From assembly GCA_036897095.1 (NCBI GenBank), contig JAYMSP010002180.1, positions 1 to 25,737 of the forward strand: DNA of 25,737 nt. The letters run 5' to 3'. Origin of the DNA: Plantago elongata (Eukaryota > Streptophyta > Magnoliopsida > Lamiales > Plantaginaceae). The translations under genes were made by a program, and so were the position numbers. The notes beneath the pieces are model-generated. The model saw nothing but the letters and a program-made list of their open reading frames with translations, had not been told where the DNA came from and did no database searches. The first letter of the stretch is position 1; every line of letters begins with the position of its first letter. Shown piece after piece: positions 11,501 to 22,272 of the stretch.

Positions 11501-13648
11501 ATGCTGATCACGAATTTATGATGTTAAACTTGATGTAGTTAAGCTATCTATAAACTCAAGTACCTAAAAAATTGGAGTATTCAACTTGTGCTTTTGCGCC
11601 ATTTTAAGGTGATCACATTCAATCCCAGTGCATGTATATTTTTTTTAAATTTTATTTTATAAGAATCTGAACTACATTTCACCTGAGAGGCTTGGTTTAT
11701 GTTGCTCTAAGGGCTTAAGTTTTGCTGTCTTGGTTGGTCCCAAAGAACTTTGGTAATTAAATTAATTGGTTTCATGTTATATACTAACTTTCCGTAGCAA
11801 TTTTTTCTTAATAGGAAACTTTTACAGAGTTCGCAGTGCATTCACTTATGGGGCAAAGAAACTGGCTCGAATACTTGCGCTACCTGAGAAAACTATTGCT
11901 GATGAACTTAATAATTTTTTCTCAAACACCATGGCAAGACACGGAAATAACCTGAGATCTGATATCCAGGATTTCAACCCATCAATCACTTGCAACGGCT
12001 TCATCTCTTTACCACCTGCTTTCGAGATGCATAAGTTTGATAACTTATATGAAGATGCAACAAGAGATTCTCGCTCCTGCACAGATAATGCACCCAATAT
12101 ATTAACCAAAGGGATTGAGGTGTCATCTGATTCTACAAATGGAGGGCCAGACAGAGATTTGGTGTTACCAAATCGGTTCCATGGAGATGCAAACGAACTT
12201 GCCACATCTGGTGGTCTTCAAGACCTTCAAATATCTAAAGCTTCTTCCGAAAGTTCAAGTCCAGAGAAGCAGACAGAGCGGGTCAGTACTCCAGTCAGTA
12301 AACTCTATTATGCGCCGCACCAGTTTATTGGTAATTCCAAATTCCAAACTGACAGTTCCAATGATGGATGCCGAGACCCAGAGAAGATGGAAGCCAAGTG
12401 TGAAAACGGTGAGGTAGCTCGATCGTTGAGCACATTGACAGATCTCACTGGAGATTATGATAGCTGCTTTCGGCACCTACAATATGGCCGATGGTTCTAT
12501 GAGTCGGGTATGCAGTCTCCGCATGCACCCTCCTCTCCCAATGCTCTGTACCTGAACAAACCATGGGATGGAGCCCATCCTCCACACTTTAAGCGGAATG
12601 GGTTCTCCAATCAGCATCCTAACGGCGGCCATCATGGTCCTGCAGTGTATGGCATGCCGCCACACATGCTAATGCAGGGTGTGCCATTTGGGTGGGAAGA
12701 TGGGCCAAAACATCCCCGAGGGACAGGATATTTCCCGCACATCCCCAACATGGTAAGATACTTGTGTAATTAAACTTGAATCCATCGTATTTCGTAGTCG
12801 CAACTTATACTATAAATTGATTGGGATTAACCATGTTTTGTATGAGTTCATGAATGCATGAATATACATGTCATTACGGATCTAGATAACCGGTTCTATT
12901 TTTATTAGGATACAATATAATTTTGGTATAGTTAGGGAAGTTGCTAGGATATCTCAGGTAAAAGAAAGTCTTCTATTTTCTTTTTTTATTACCCCCATCA
13001 TCATGCATTTATTCCGAGTGAGATTGCACACGAGACACGACTGGCCTGCACAATAATATCATGCAACTTTTTTTTACCAATCTTGTCATGTAGTATCATT
13101 ATTTGCTGAAATTCTTTGCCTTTCCAGAATCAGCAGCCTCACCCTAGACCTCCAGTCATGCCACGGCCACCTTTCTGCAATGGGCGAAACATGATCTTCC
13201 CGGGGTCACATATGGAAATGGGCAGCCATGAACCATCGCAATCTCAAGTCTCTGGTGAAAAAAATATACCAGTTGGTTCTTTTGATGGCCATCAGATGTT
13301 TCCTCAAGGGAATGAATATCCTAATTCCAACAATGGTTTTATTCCCCAACAAGAAGGGATTCCAGACTTCGGGTCGTTTGTCCATGACCCTCAGGCATTC
13401 ATGCCTGAAAGTAAGCAACAAGTACCCGTCTCTTCTGCACCGGGAACTCCATCGCACAAGCAGAAGTCACAACCTGATTTTGTTGGAGGGCAGGATAGGT
13501 AAAAGAATTTCCCAAGCACATACATATGTCAAACCATCTTTGGTTACTGATGTTGCTGGTTTGAGCGATTTCCCTGCTTTAAACGTGTAGGATTACAGTG
13601 ATGAATGCATACCATCTCAAAGATGAAGATGACTTCCCTCCATTATAA
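5504..13648 (+). CDS. PAP/OAS1-like nucleotidyltransferase (plant poly(A) polymerase-related family), 11-exon model
   Basis: Model: 5504..5617, 6382..6517, 7227..7429, 8659..8844, 9283..9375, 10647..10829, 10915..11017, 11107..11292, 11815..12752, 13128..13498, 13591..13648. All junctions are GT-AG and in phase, giving 856 aa. The pol-beta-type catalytic core is complete: PYGSMPLRTYLPDGDIDL (residues 154-171; G156-S157, D168, D170) and a third acid, D227, in VDISFN. An OAS1-type substrate-binding region follows (GLISTYALETLVLY). After about residue 460 the protein is Ser-, Pro- and His-rich, with LTGDYDS near 611-617 and a tail ending EDDFPPL. It probably adds nucleotides to RNA 3' ends; the substrate is unknown. 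The start is uncertain: ATG 5504 was chosen because it opens an in-phase exon, and exon 2 could start at 6352 (10 more residues). The core from exon 3 on is secure. The introns larger than 300 bases (5618-6381, 6518-7226, 7430-8658, 11293-11814, 12753-13127) hold nothing I recognise; 9376-10646 is listed separately. Confidence 0.85.
9376..10646. other. Large intron of the nucleotidyltransferase gene with an unidentified insert
   Basis: This 1271-bp intron splits the coding sequence between the exon ending CFLEQ and the exon starting IDRLIGKK. It contains two diverged direct copies of a segment of about 120 bp (9671-9795 and 9800-9921). Next is a less AT-rich block (about 9925-10470) with an antisense frame of 114 codons that lacks an ATG start (10163 to 9819), including PWCWDVDVSSGRVTQILVNF, and two short hairpins (10208-10226; CTCCAC-AA-GTGGAG near 10425). 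I do not recognise the block; a captured gene fragment or decayed transposon is possible. Confidence 0.5.
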
Positions 13649-14560
13649 ATGGTCGGTAACGTGATCCAGTATATTGTGACCTACAGTTGTTTGTTACAAT
13701 AGATTTTGCATATAATTATAAGCCCGAGGATTCTGCCTATGTGGCTTGCCTGCTGATCTGAACAAGATATACAGTGAGGTTACTTTATCTAAAGTTATGA
13801 ATTCTGTACATTCTGGTTTAACTTTTTTACTCCATGGTTTGGGGAGTATAGATAACTTGGTGCTTGAGTAGCACAGCAGTAGTAGTAGAGAAGTTAGAAC
13901 TTGACCGAATTGTTTTTCACCATTGTGCGTTTGTTGTACTGTAATGTTGCAAATGCTAGGTGTATATTTTACAGAGAGAAAGAATGTTCTCTCTTGTTGC
14001 TGAAATGATAGAAATTGGTTTTAGACTACAACCTGAGCTTAAATGTTTTTCTGTTTATAATTTCGCTTAGTTTGTGCAATGCGTGTTCCTTTTTGTTTGC
14101 GCAAGGGTGGCGCCAACTTAGGATACCGCAATAGCTTCTTCAGCATAGCGAAAATTTTGTGCTAGCTGTTTTTTCTAGTTCCTGAATTACAGTGAGAACT
14201 GTATAGTTAAAGAAAAAGTATTCGGACTTGAGCTGTTATGGAAGAAACTTGCAGCATCATCCGAAATGATCCACATAACTCGATTTTATTATATGTGGAG
14301 CATTTCACAGTAGAGAGGATTTAAAGCACTCAGTGAAGTTGTTTATGAGAGAATTTCATGAAGCCTGCTTGAGCAGTGTCAACTGTCAATACAGATAGGT
14401 ACTTTGTGTACAGTAGCTAAGTTTGGTCGTTAAGCTTTGCTCTAAAAAGCATAACTGATTTGAGACCTATCTGAGAATATAAAACAGATTTCTTTCAAGC
14501 CAAATGAATATTTCCAAATTCTTCTAATTTTAATACCGTCTGGTAATTATTAATGTGAGC
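13649..14560 (+). other. Probable 3' untranslated region and downstream DNA of the nucleotidyltransferase gene
   Basis: No reading frame is supported. The first 400 bases are T-rich, with GTTTGTTGTACTGTAATG near 13930, the TGTA-rich pattern usual in plant polyadenylation regions. The exact cleavage site is not visible. Confidence 0.4.
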
Positions 14561-14698
14561 TCTTACCCCAATTTTTACCTGGGGGAAACCTGGTAAATCA
14601 GAATTCTTAAACCTTATAACTGCGAACAAGCCATATACATTAAAATAATCGCTTATAGATTCAATTAAACTTATTTAGGAAATACAAATATATATTTT

Positions 14699-14801
14699 TG
14701 GAACACGAGGAGTTTATCTCAGTAAATATTGTATTGTATAACTATACATTGTTGGAGCACAAGGAGGTTAGCTCAATAAATATTATATTATACAACTTCT
14801 C
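14699..14801. repeat. Tandem duplication of about 50 bp
   Basis: Two adjacent, similar copies: GGAACACGAGGAGTTTATCT starting at 14700 and GGAGCACAAGGAGGTTAGCT starting at 14754, each followed by CAxTAAATATTxTATTxTA. Spacing is 54 bases. No function is evident. Confidence 0.7.
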
Positions 14802-14944
14802 TGTGAGTGGTTTTTGTAACTCTTCGTTGTGAGCGCCAATTCTTTATTGAATTACTCAGACGGATTATATCATGCTCTTTAGTCTTTACTTGAACTTCTT
14901 CCAATTCTTCTCAACTTCTATTGCGGTTATTTATATACAAAATA

Positions 14945-15196
14945 TAGGAAAATAGCGATTTTTTTTATTAAATATGAAAATTTTACTTATTTTTCTTTTT
15001 ATCTAGAATATGTTAATTTTCATTCAGTGTCTATGGGTTTTGACGTACTGTTATTAGGTTTTTGTTTTGGGTTTATAGGTTTTTGCGTTGTATGTAAATT
15101 TTTATTTAAGGTATGTAAATTTTTATTTAGTATATGTGAGTTTTAATGAAAAAATGCAGAATTTTCATATCTAATGAAAAAACCGCTATTTTTCTA
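14945..15196. mobile_element. Short inverted-repeat element (MITE-like), TA-flanked
   Basis: The left end reads TAGGAAAATAGCGATTTT (14945 onward). The reverse complement of the right end reads TAGAAAAATAGCGGTTTT (from 15196). Similarity continues about 40 bases to a shared ATATGAAAATT. With TA taken as the target duplication, the element is about 248 bp and carries no gene. The interior has a 20-bp tandem repeat, GTATGTAAATTTTTATTTAR, at about 15090-15130. The structure fits a non-autonomous element, but the superfamily cannot be named from the TIR. Confidence 0.65.
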
Positions 15197-15524
15197 GACC
15201 ATCTCTCATTTATAAGCCACATAAAATTTATAAGTTATGCTTAGCAAAATTAATTTGACAAGTTAATGTTCACCTAGTATAGGGAAACAAATTCAATAGT
15301 TTATATATACATATAAAATTATTAGATAATTTGCTAATAAGTTTAAGCATTCTAATTAAAAATCGAGTAATAACTAGACATATCTTACAATCAAATAATT
15401 ACTCTTTTTTGCATGGCGGACGAGTAGAATCATATAAATCTCTCATTTTTTTTTCAAAACTTTCCAATTTCAGTTTTTTGGGTTTAAATGAACAGTTTTA
15501 AAAGAAAATTTAGACACAATTGAT

Positions 15525-15612
15525 AACGAATTGCAGATCAGTTGGTAATACGCTTTATCCTTTATCCGTTTTAAAAAGAAAAAAGGGCATGGTTACGAGT
15601 CCAAACTCTAGA
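15525..15612 (+). repeat. Possible tRNA-derived SINE fragment with degenerate A and B boxes
   Basis: GCAGATCAGTTGGTAATACG (about 15533-15552) resembles a polymerase III A box, and GGTTACGAGTCCAAACTC (15591-15608) resembles a B box with one inserted base. Their 50-base spacing is reasonable. No cloverleaf can be drawn, so it is not a tRNA gene. I see no clear SINE tail or target duplication. Confidence 0.3.
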
Positions 15613-15984
15613 ACCTAGACAGTCGGCCCAACATTAAAATGGTGCATTATATTATACTTATTAAAATAAAGTAATTTAGATGATTTTAATTTGATTTTTT
15701 GAAGTGAAGTTGAGTGTAGAGTTAACGAGTTAGTTTCCATGAGACGGGGAAGCCGACATGATTCACGGCTGAGCTCAATTAGTTAGACCAGAGAGCCACA
15801 GGTTACAGGTAACGTGTACTGTGATTTATGAATCGAAACTAATTTCTCGAATTTGAATCGCAAAAGTCGAATCGTATTATTCCTTCCTCTTTTCTCTAGT
15901 CATTTCGATTCTTTAATTTCACTGTAAAACAAAGGACAACTCAGCTTGCTCTTTACCCAAACAGCTTCACCAGAGTATCAGAAT

Positions 15985-16068
15985 ATGAAATTGAGCTGAT
16001 TGGTTGAGATCTTGAGAGGTTGCTGTAACTGTATCTGTACCACTATCAGATAGCCGATGATTCATTAA
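15985..16068 (+). promoter_or_regulatory. Two tiny upstream reading frames in the folate-carrier leader
   Basis: ATG AAA TTG AGC TGA (15985-15999) and ATG ATT CAT TAA (16057-16068) precede the main start. The second stop codon shares its last A with the main ATG (TAATG), so ribosomes finishing it would sit exactly on the main start. Whether both lie in the mature leader depends on the transcription start, which is not visible; no clear TATA box was found upstream. Confidence 0.45.
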
Positions 16069-19000
16069 TGGCGGCCAATTGGCAGTGGGAAAACGCCTGC
16101 GCCGGAGCCTCCGCTGGATTCGCCACCGTCACTTTCTCTCACCCCCTCGACGTCGTCCGCACCCGATTCCAAGGTATGTTGCTGTATTCGATACACCACA
16201 TAGCAATCTATATCTATCTCCATTTTTTTGCTAGGGCATGTTCGTTTTACTAAGCCTTTTCTATGCCTTTTGTTGCTGATGTTTTATTAGTGAACGATGG
16301 GCGGTTATCGAATCTACCTTCCTACAAGAACACTCCGCACGCTCTCTTCACCATTGCTCGCTCTGAGGTATTCCGCATACTTCCTTTAGCTGCTGCAGAT
16401 GAATTTAATGTTCTTTTAGCCACCAAAGTTTCTCTACTCTCCCTTGTTTTTCCTTAACTGAAGAATCTTTCTATTCATGCTGCTGCTGTTGTTCAGGGTC
16501 TAAGAGGGTTGTATGCAGGCTTTTACCCTGCTGTTCTTGGATCAACTATATCATGGGGTTTATATTTTTACTTGTAAGCATCAGTGACATACTTATCTGG
16601 AGAACTGTTGTTAGTTTGTTACTAACTTCACTACACCTTTAGAGTCTTGCATGGATCAAAGTTTTTTCTTTCATATAATTTAGTTGGTTAATGAATAGTA
16701 GCACCAACACTTCTATTCTTGTTTCGGCTGCCTCAGAATGAAAATTTTTCAAACCTTTCACTATCTTCTGTGGTTGGAAAGTTATTGCAGTATATAAAGT
16801 TGTGTTGATTCCATTCAGTCCACCTTATTTGATGTCTTGACACAGACACTAATGTTGTCACCACTAGTCGTGTTTCCTTTTGTTTTGATTATAGTTTATT
16901 GAAACAAAGAGCTATAATACACAAGGAATGTATCATCATTGCATGTTATAAAGGAGCTCAAGAAATCCTCAAACTAGAGAACCTCATTAAGTCATTATAA
17001 ATATATTTTATAGCTAATCCGTGGAGAGTCGATATAAAAATGAGTCGGCAATCTGAACCTCTTCATGAGACATATATTGGAAACATGATTTCCCATCTCT
17101 TCGTAGACATCTTTTAATACTTCCTGTAATCAGTTGCCATTTTCTGCACCTATCCTTCCGGAAAAAAAATTCTCCTTAGCATCACCCAATGGAACTATAA
17201 AGCAAGCAAGCTGAAGTGAATACACAATACTCTAACTCCTTAAGGTCTTGATTAAACAATAACAATTGCATTATGTGGGTAAGGCTTCATGAACCAATTA
17301 TAAAATTTCACCATGTCAAGTGCAAGGTTCTCGACATGCTACTCTCCCAGATATTAGAATTCTGTAAAATTGTTCTGTAAAATAGTGCAACTGGGACTGA
17401 ATAACATGTTAGTTAGTTGTCAGTATTCAAGTTTTGTGACTATAAATTAAGATATGATTCTTGATGATGTACCCCATGTCTTTCTGCTCTGCAACTAAAT
17501 TTGGGTGCTTAAACATGGCTATTGATCTTTCCTTTTCCGTTTGTCCTGATCCATAGATACATGTTCATATTGTTTCCAGCTACAGCAAATCCAAGCAACG
17601 TTACTTGAGCAGCAGGGAGAAGCTGAGTCCTGGTCTTCATCTTGCATCAGCAGCTGAAGCTGGAGGATTGGTTAGTATTTACCACATGCATGAAATTGTG
17701 CAAGAAATTCTGTAAATTACACAGTTAACTGGAATGGGGTGTTTGGGGTGGATTGCAGTGTTTGGATTATTTTCTCATTTCATTTTCTCATTGGAGCCAG
17801 AATATAATACAACCAGAAGGCGTATACATTTATGCACTGATAATTCATTAATAGGTGTAATTGATGCACATAATATGTATATTGATGCTTTGGTCTCTCT
17901 TAGTACACTATCAGAAAGGTGTACTTCAAGCCCTAGAGCCGCAGAATATATGAAAGAAGGCATGATATGCTCTTAAACTGGAACCTAAAGAAGTTCACTT
18001 TTACAGAATTGATTGTATTTATTCTCATTGTGCTAGTCTATTACACAGAAATAATTGTCCTGGCCGTTAGGCCTTCATTACCAACTCACTGCCACAGTCT
18101 CTTGGAACTGCTGGAAATTTTTCGTGCTTCTGAAGTTTTACTGATAGCTTTGCAGGTTTGTTTGTGCACCAATCCTGTTTGGTTGGTGAAAACAAGGTTG
18201 CAACTACAGACTCCTCAGCAAGTTCGTCCATATTCTGGATTTCATGGTATGCCGGAACCCATGTTGACTTTTCATGATGTGGTTTTATTTTATATTATGA
18301 TGTATACTTATCTTTTCACTGCTTTTTTTATTCTCTTTATTCATGTGTTTTAGATTGTTGTGGCCTCGTGCACTTTTTGGAATTGACAAGTTGAACTTTT
18401 CTCACGCATTTATTTTCCTTATTTTTTTCCCTATACATTTCTTTTCTCTAGCAGTTACCAAATATCTTTATTATTAATGTCACTGATCTCAGATGCTTTA
18501 AGAACCATACTGAAAGAAGAGGGATGGAGGGCACTATATAGAGGACTTGTTCCTGGTCTTTTTCTGGTTAGATTATTTTTTACCTCTTTTTCTATGTTTT
18601 ATCAATATTTCTTGCTTGTGAGTAAGCTATTCAAGAATATAAGATGTTTCTTTATTTCTCATCTTATTTGTATATAAATGTTTAGTAAGCTGAGGAGCTT
18701 ATTAGTTATGGTATTGCTTCAGCAGGTTACACATGGTGCTATCCAGTTTACAACATATGAGGAACTTCGAAAAGTGGTTATCAACTCCAGGAATAAGAAA
18801 AGTGAAGATACAATTGTTGATTCATTGGTGAGTCTAAATATATCTCATGGCATTTCCCAATCTCATAAGTAGCAACTAAAGAAAAACAATGTGTTAGTTT
18901 GATTCAACAAAGCAATGTCTATGAGCTCTTATTTGATAGAAATCAAATTGTTTGATTAGGATTATGTGATGGAAGATTATGGACAAAGTTCATTACTTCC

Positions 19001-19890
19001 GCATTTTCTAATTTAGTTGCTACTATTATAATTTATATAGTTCCATTTGGCTTATGCATGAAAGATTGGAAATACAAAGTTACAAACAGTCATTTTTTCC
19101 TTCCAGTCAATGGTTTATAGGCTCTTAATCATATATTGTCCCTGCAGGATTCATTTCACTATGCTGTATTAGGGGCTTCTTCAAAATTATCTGCCATTCT
19201 TTTGACATATCCATTTCAGGTAAGCTTGTGCCAGGGATTAACATTTAATGTACTTTTCACAGTGCAATCTTCACCTTGTCTTATTTCGTTTTTCTTGGTT
19301 ATAACGTGTTGACAGGTCATTCGAGCTAGATTGCAGGTACTTGAAACTCAAATATTTTGAAACATTTTCAACCATCAAGCTGAACAGCTCTCTTATTTTT
19401 TATTTTTTATGTTTTCTATAGCTAACTGTTGTCCACTTCTTTCAGCAACGACCTAGCATTATGGGCATCCCGAGGTACATGGATAGCTGGCATGTGGTGA
19501 AAGAAACCGCCAGGTAAAAGAAAACATTCCCTTTTTCGCTCCGCTTCCTTGAAGATTTTTGCATCATCGATGACTATAAAAGAGCTTTCTGTGAAATTAA
19601 AACAATAATTGCTACGCTTGTCATAAAATATCGCAGAACATAACTAATGATAAGATGAATTTGCAGTTAAGTGTCTTTTGTTTTGTCCTGTAACATATGG
19701 GTTCCTTACATCATGACTGTGCGATAATGAACTTTTTCTCCCTCCGTTTCACAGGTTTGAGGGTCTACGAGGTTTCTACAAGGGCATGACTGCAAATGTG
19801 CTGAAAAATGCTCCTGCTGCTTCAATCACATTTATAGTGTATGAAAATGTGCTGAATATGTTGAAATTAGCTAGGAAGGAAGATATATAA
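16068..19890 (+). CDS. FOLT1: Folate transporter, mitochondrial-carrier family (chloroplast FOLT1 type), 12 exons
   Basis: Exons: 16068..16173, 16291..16367, 16497..16573, 17580..17670, 18156..18246, 18493..18566, 18726..18827, 19148..19219, 19316..19336, 19446..19513, 19755..19890; all GT-AG and in phase. That is 11 coding exons, giving 304 aa (about 308 is usual). Three carrier repeats are visible, with signatures HPLDVVRTRFQ (25-35, canonical), NPVWLVKTRLQ (123-133, Trp in place of the acid) and YPFQVIRARLQ (227-237, Gln in place of the acid). This P-W/P-Q pattern marks the SLC25A32/FOLT branch. The protein has six expected membrane spans and no cleavable transit peptide. By homology it moves folates across the plastid envelope; related carriers move FAD or NAD. 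The introns at 16574-17579 and 17671-18155 show no recognised elements. The first ATG in good context with homology directly after it sets the start. Confidence 0.9.
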
Positions 19891-20233
19891 TACAATATTT
19901 ATTCGATTAGATTAATGGCTTCACGATCTTGATAGAGTAGGTGGTATCAGGTATGATAGGAAACACTAATTTATACTACTAGTATTCATTTAGGCTTTGC
20001 TTTGTTTACTGATTTGGTGATTGTAAGTTCACTGGTCTCATTTTATTGATTTATCATTCATTGGAGAACTGATGCTATTCTCTGTATAAACGCTAGATAC
20101 CAGCTGTTGACGGTATTGTTGTATTACAGTCATGACTTGAGAAAACATGAATATAGAAGTATAATGTAATACGATATGCTCTCAGCTACACCAGGGCCTG
20201 TGAACTTGACAGATTGAAACCTCTTTCCATCAA

Positions 20234-21502
20234 CTAACCAAGTTTCTGGATAAAGGAAAGGATTTCATGTGAAACTTCTTCCGCTCTCTCTTCATGGATG
20301 AAATGATGACCGCCCTGGATCACGGCGACTTCTTGGTTGGGAACCAAGTTCTTGAATATGGTTCCCTCAATGTAATCCTTTTGTCCACCAGACTCATATC
20401 CGATGTCTTTGTCTCCTATTATCAGCTTAGCAGGTATGGTTATCTTTGATCCTTGCCATGGTGCTAGTAGCTCCCAGTTCCTACGGTTGAATCAGGTTGC
20501 AACTGTAAATACAGATTGATAATTGGGACTATAGTTCTCACACAGAATCATCTGGACAGGAGTCACAGGACAGGGATTATGAAAACTCACAGGTCCATAG
20601 CTCTGTAGTAGTTGAAGCCTCCAGTGAATCCAGACTCCTGGTACTTATCAGCAAAAACCTGGATTTCGTCTTCTGTAATCCAAGGAGGTAAGACTGATGG
20701 TGTTTCCAGATAATCGATGATCTCCATTCCGGGTGGTGCTATTGGTAGCTCAGGCTTGGTAATTAGGATGAATTTTTTCATAACTGTTACAGAATCATAC
20801 CTCGCAAATGCCATTTCTGCCCTTCCTGGTTCCTGCTCCATCCATTATTTTCCTCAGAACTCACTCACATTTATGTTTTTCTTCATATTCGCAACAGCTA
20901 AACTTATAAGTGGAGTTGTGAGATTAAAGATTGATTACCTGAAACTGACAGATGTAAAGGTCAGCCCCAAATATCTGCTTCATAAATTCGATAGGTTTGA
21001 CATCGCTGGTAAATCTGTGTGTGTAAGGAACGCAGAGAGCCACGACTCCCTTGACCCTATCAGGCCTCAGCAAGCTGAGATACCAAGCAGCCCATGCTCC
21101 CCAGTCTGATCCCACCACAATAGCCTTTCCAGTGTTTATAAAAATAAAACTCCAGATTATGCTCTAGTAAATATTCAAAACAAGTCTATCAGTAACAGAC
21201 TCAAGTTTTACCTTTTGAACGTTGAAGTGATCAAGCAGGCCAATCAGATCACCAACAATGTGAAACCAAGTGTACGAAGAAGGATCAGGGGGTGAATCAG
21301 TGTCCCCATAGCCTCGTAAATCTGGAGCCACGACATGGTACCCGTGGCTGGCAAGAAAGGAAATCTGATGCCTCCATGCGAACCAAGTCTGTGGGAAGCC
21401 ATGGAGCATCAGTACCAGGGGACCTGAGCCCTTCTCAGCTACGTGCATCCATATGCCATTCGTTTTTATCCTTTGGTGGCTTACATCGTCGCAGGTCGTC
21501 AT
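20234..21502 (-). CDS. Soluble epoxide hydrolase (alpha/beta hydrolase fold), 4 exons
   Basis: Minus-strand exons: 21502..21212, 20.9-21.1 kb exon 21124..20939, 20832..20591, 20480..20234; all GT-AG and in phase, 321 aa, the usual plant length. Start ATG 21502 is the first in-frame ATG; upstream frame extension has none. Visible: oxyanion-hole HGFP (34-37), nucleophile D104 in VGSDWGA, lid Y154 (DLYICQFQEPG) and Y235 (NYYRAM), acid D265 (GDKDIGY) and base H299 (GGHHFIHEE). It should open epoxides to diols; in plants the substrates are usually epoxy fatty acids of cutin and defence. There is no targeting peptide, so it is probably cytosolic. Oddities: S103 where a His is usual before the nucleophile, Q38 after HGFP where Glu is usual, and F149/L153 in the lid. 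The catalytic set is complete, so activity is likely. It is convergent with the folate-carrier gene, with 343 bases between the stop codons. Confidence 0.9.
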
Positions 21503-22128
21503 CTTCCTTGATTTTGCTCGATCTTCACCTGGACTCAGAACCTCAAAGTTGCACTTTATTTCTCTGATCACTGATGTCCGGCTTTTGTGTTACCTATTAA
21601 TTAATTGTCTTGGAAAAGGGAAGATAACGTTGACATCAATTCAAATGTTGAATGAAGTTTATCTAACTAAATGAAAAGAAGTCTTCAATCTGACAAGTGT
21701 GATAATATATATAATTATGAAATACTAGAAAATACAAACTATTGATAAAGTAAGAAGCTTGGATAAATGATACGAAAATTAATACGCGGCATCTCAAGCT
21801 TAAACATTTAGTTCAATGAAAATGCAATCAATACTAAATGGGTATTGTTTGCAGATTATTATTAAGTTATTTTCATTTTTTATGAATATTTTATTATATA
21901 TTATACTGATAAATTTTAATTATACGAATTAGCTGACCGTCTTAAACATTTAAATAATTAATCGGTATTTTAAGTAGGATGTCAACTGCTATGGTTGTTG
22001 AAAACGACATTCGAAGAAACTAAATCCCATTGTGAAGAAAATTACGCTATGAAATATAATTTGTCACCCTACTTGTAAAGTTGTATTGATCCCTCTTACC
22101 ACTTAACTATTTTACGACTTCCTATTTT
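21503..22128. other. Intergenic DNA between the divergent epoxide hydrolase and heat-shock genes
   Basis: The first 100 bases are the likely leader of the minus-strand epoxide hydrolase. The rest is AT-rich, with no supported gene and no repeat I recognise. Confidence 0.5.
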
Positions 22129-22132
22129 TGTT

Positions 22133-22153
22133 GAAAATTCTAGAAGATTGGAA
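22133..22153. promoter_or_regulatory. Heat-shock element, distal
   Basis: GAAAATTCTAGAAGATTGGAA contains three perfect alternating units, GAA-n2-TTC-n2-GAA (22133-22145), followed by the weaker units TTG and GAA. It lies about 155 bases before the TATA box. Three correct alternating units are the accepted minimum for a heat-shock-factor trimer. Confidence 0.8.
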
Positions 22154-22228
22154 TTAGGAAACTACACCTAAGCCCAATATATGGCCCATAAATAAACCAC
22201 AGAAAGCCCAAGCCATTTCAAAATGATC

Positions 22229-22241
22229 GAACCTTCTAGAC
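22229..22241. promoter_or_regulatory. Heat-shock element, middle
   Basis: GAACCTTCTAGAC has the pattern GAA-n2-TTC-n2-GAc: two perfect units and one imperfect unit, about 50 bases before the TATA box. Confidence 0.6.
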
Positions 22242-22272
22242 CGACCATCTCTCTGATTGTCTATCATTTTTA

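Noticed and set aside
11846-12205. 119-codon minus-strand open frame
   Set aside because: It is antisense to the large ninth exon of the nucleotidyltransferase gene, whose plus-strand frame is supported by family motifs; a shadow frame.
12115-12417. 100-codon plus-strand open frame in another frame
   Set aside because: Overlaps the real exon 11815-12752 out of frame and resembles nothing known.
15533-15608. Possible tRNA gene
   Set aside because: Box-like motifs are present, but no acceptor stem or cloverleaf can be formed; kept only as a possible SINE fragment.
20717-21109. 130-codon plus-strand open frame
   Set aside because: Antisense to two epoxide hydrolase exons and the intron between them; the minus-strand catalytic motifs are decisive.
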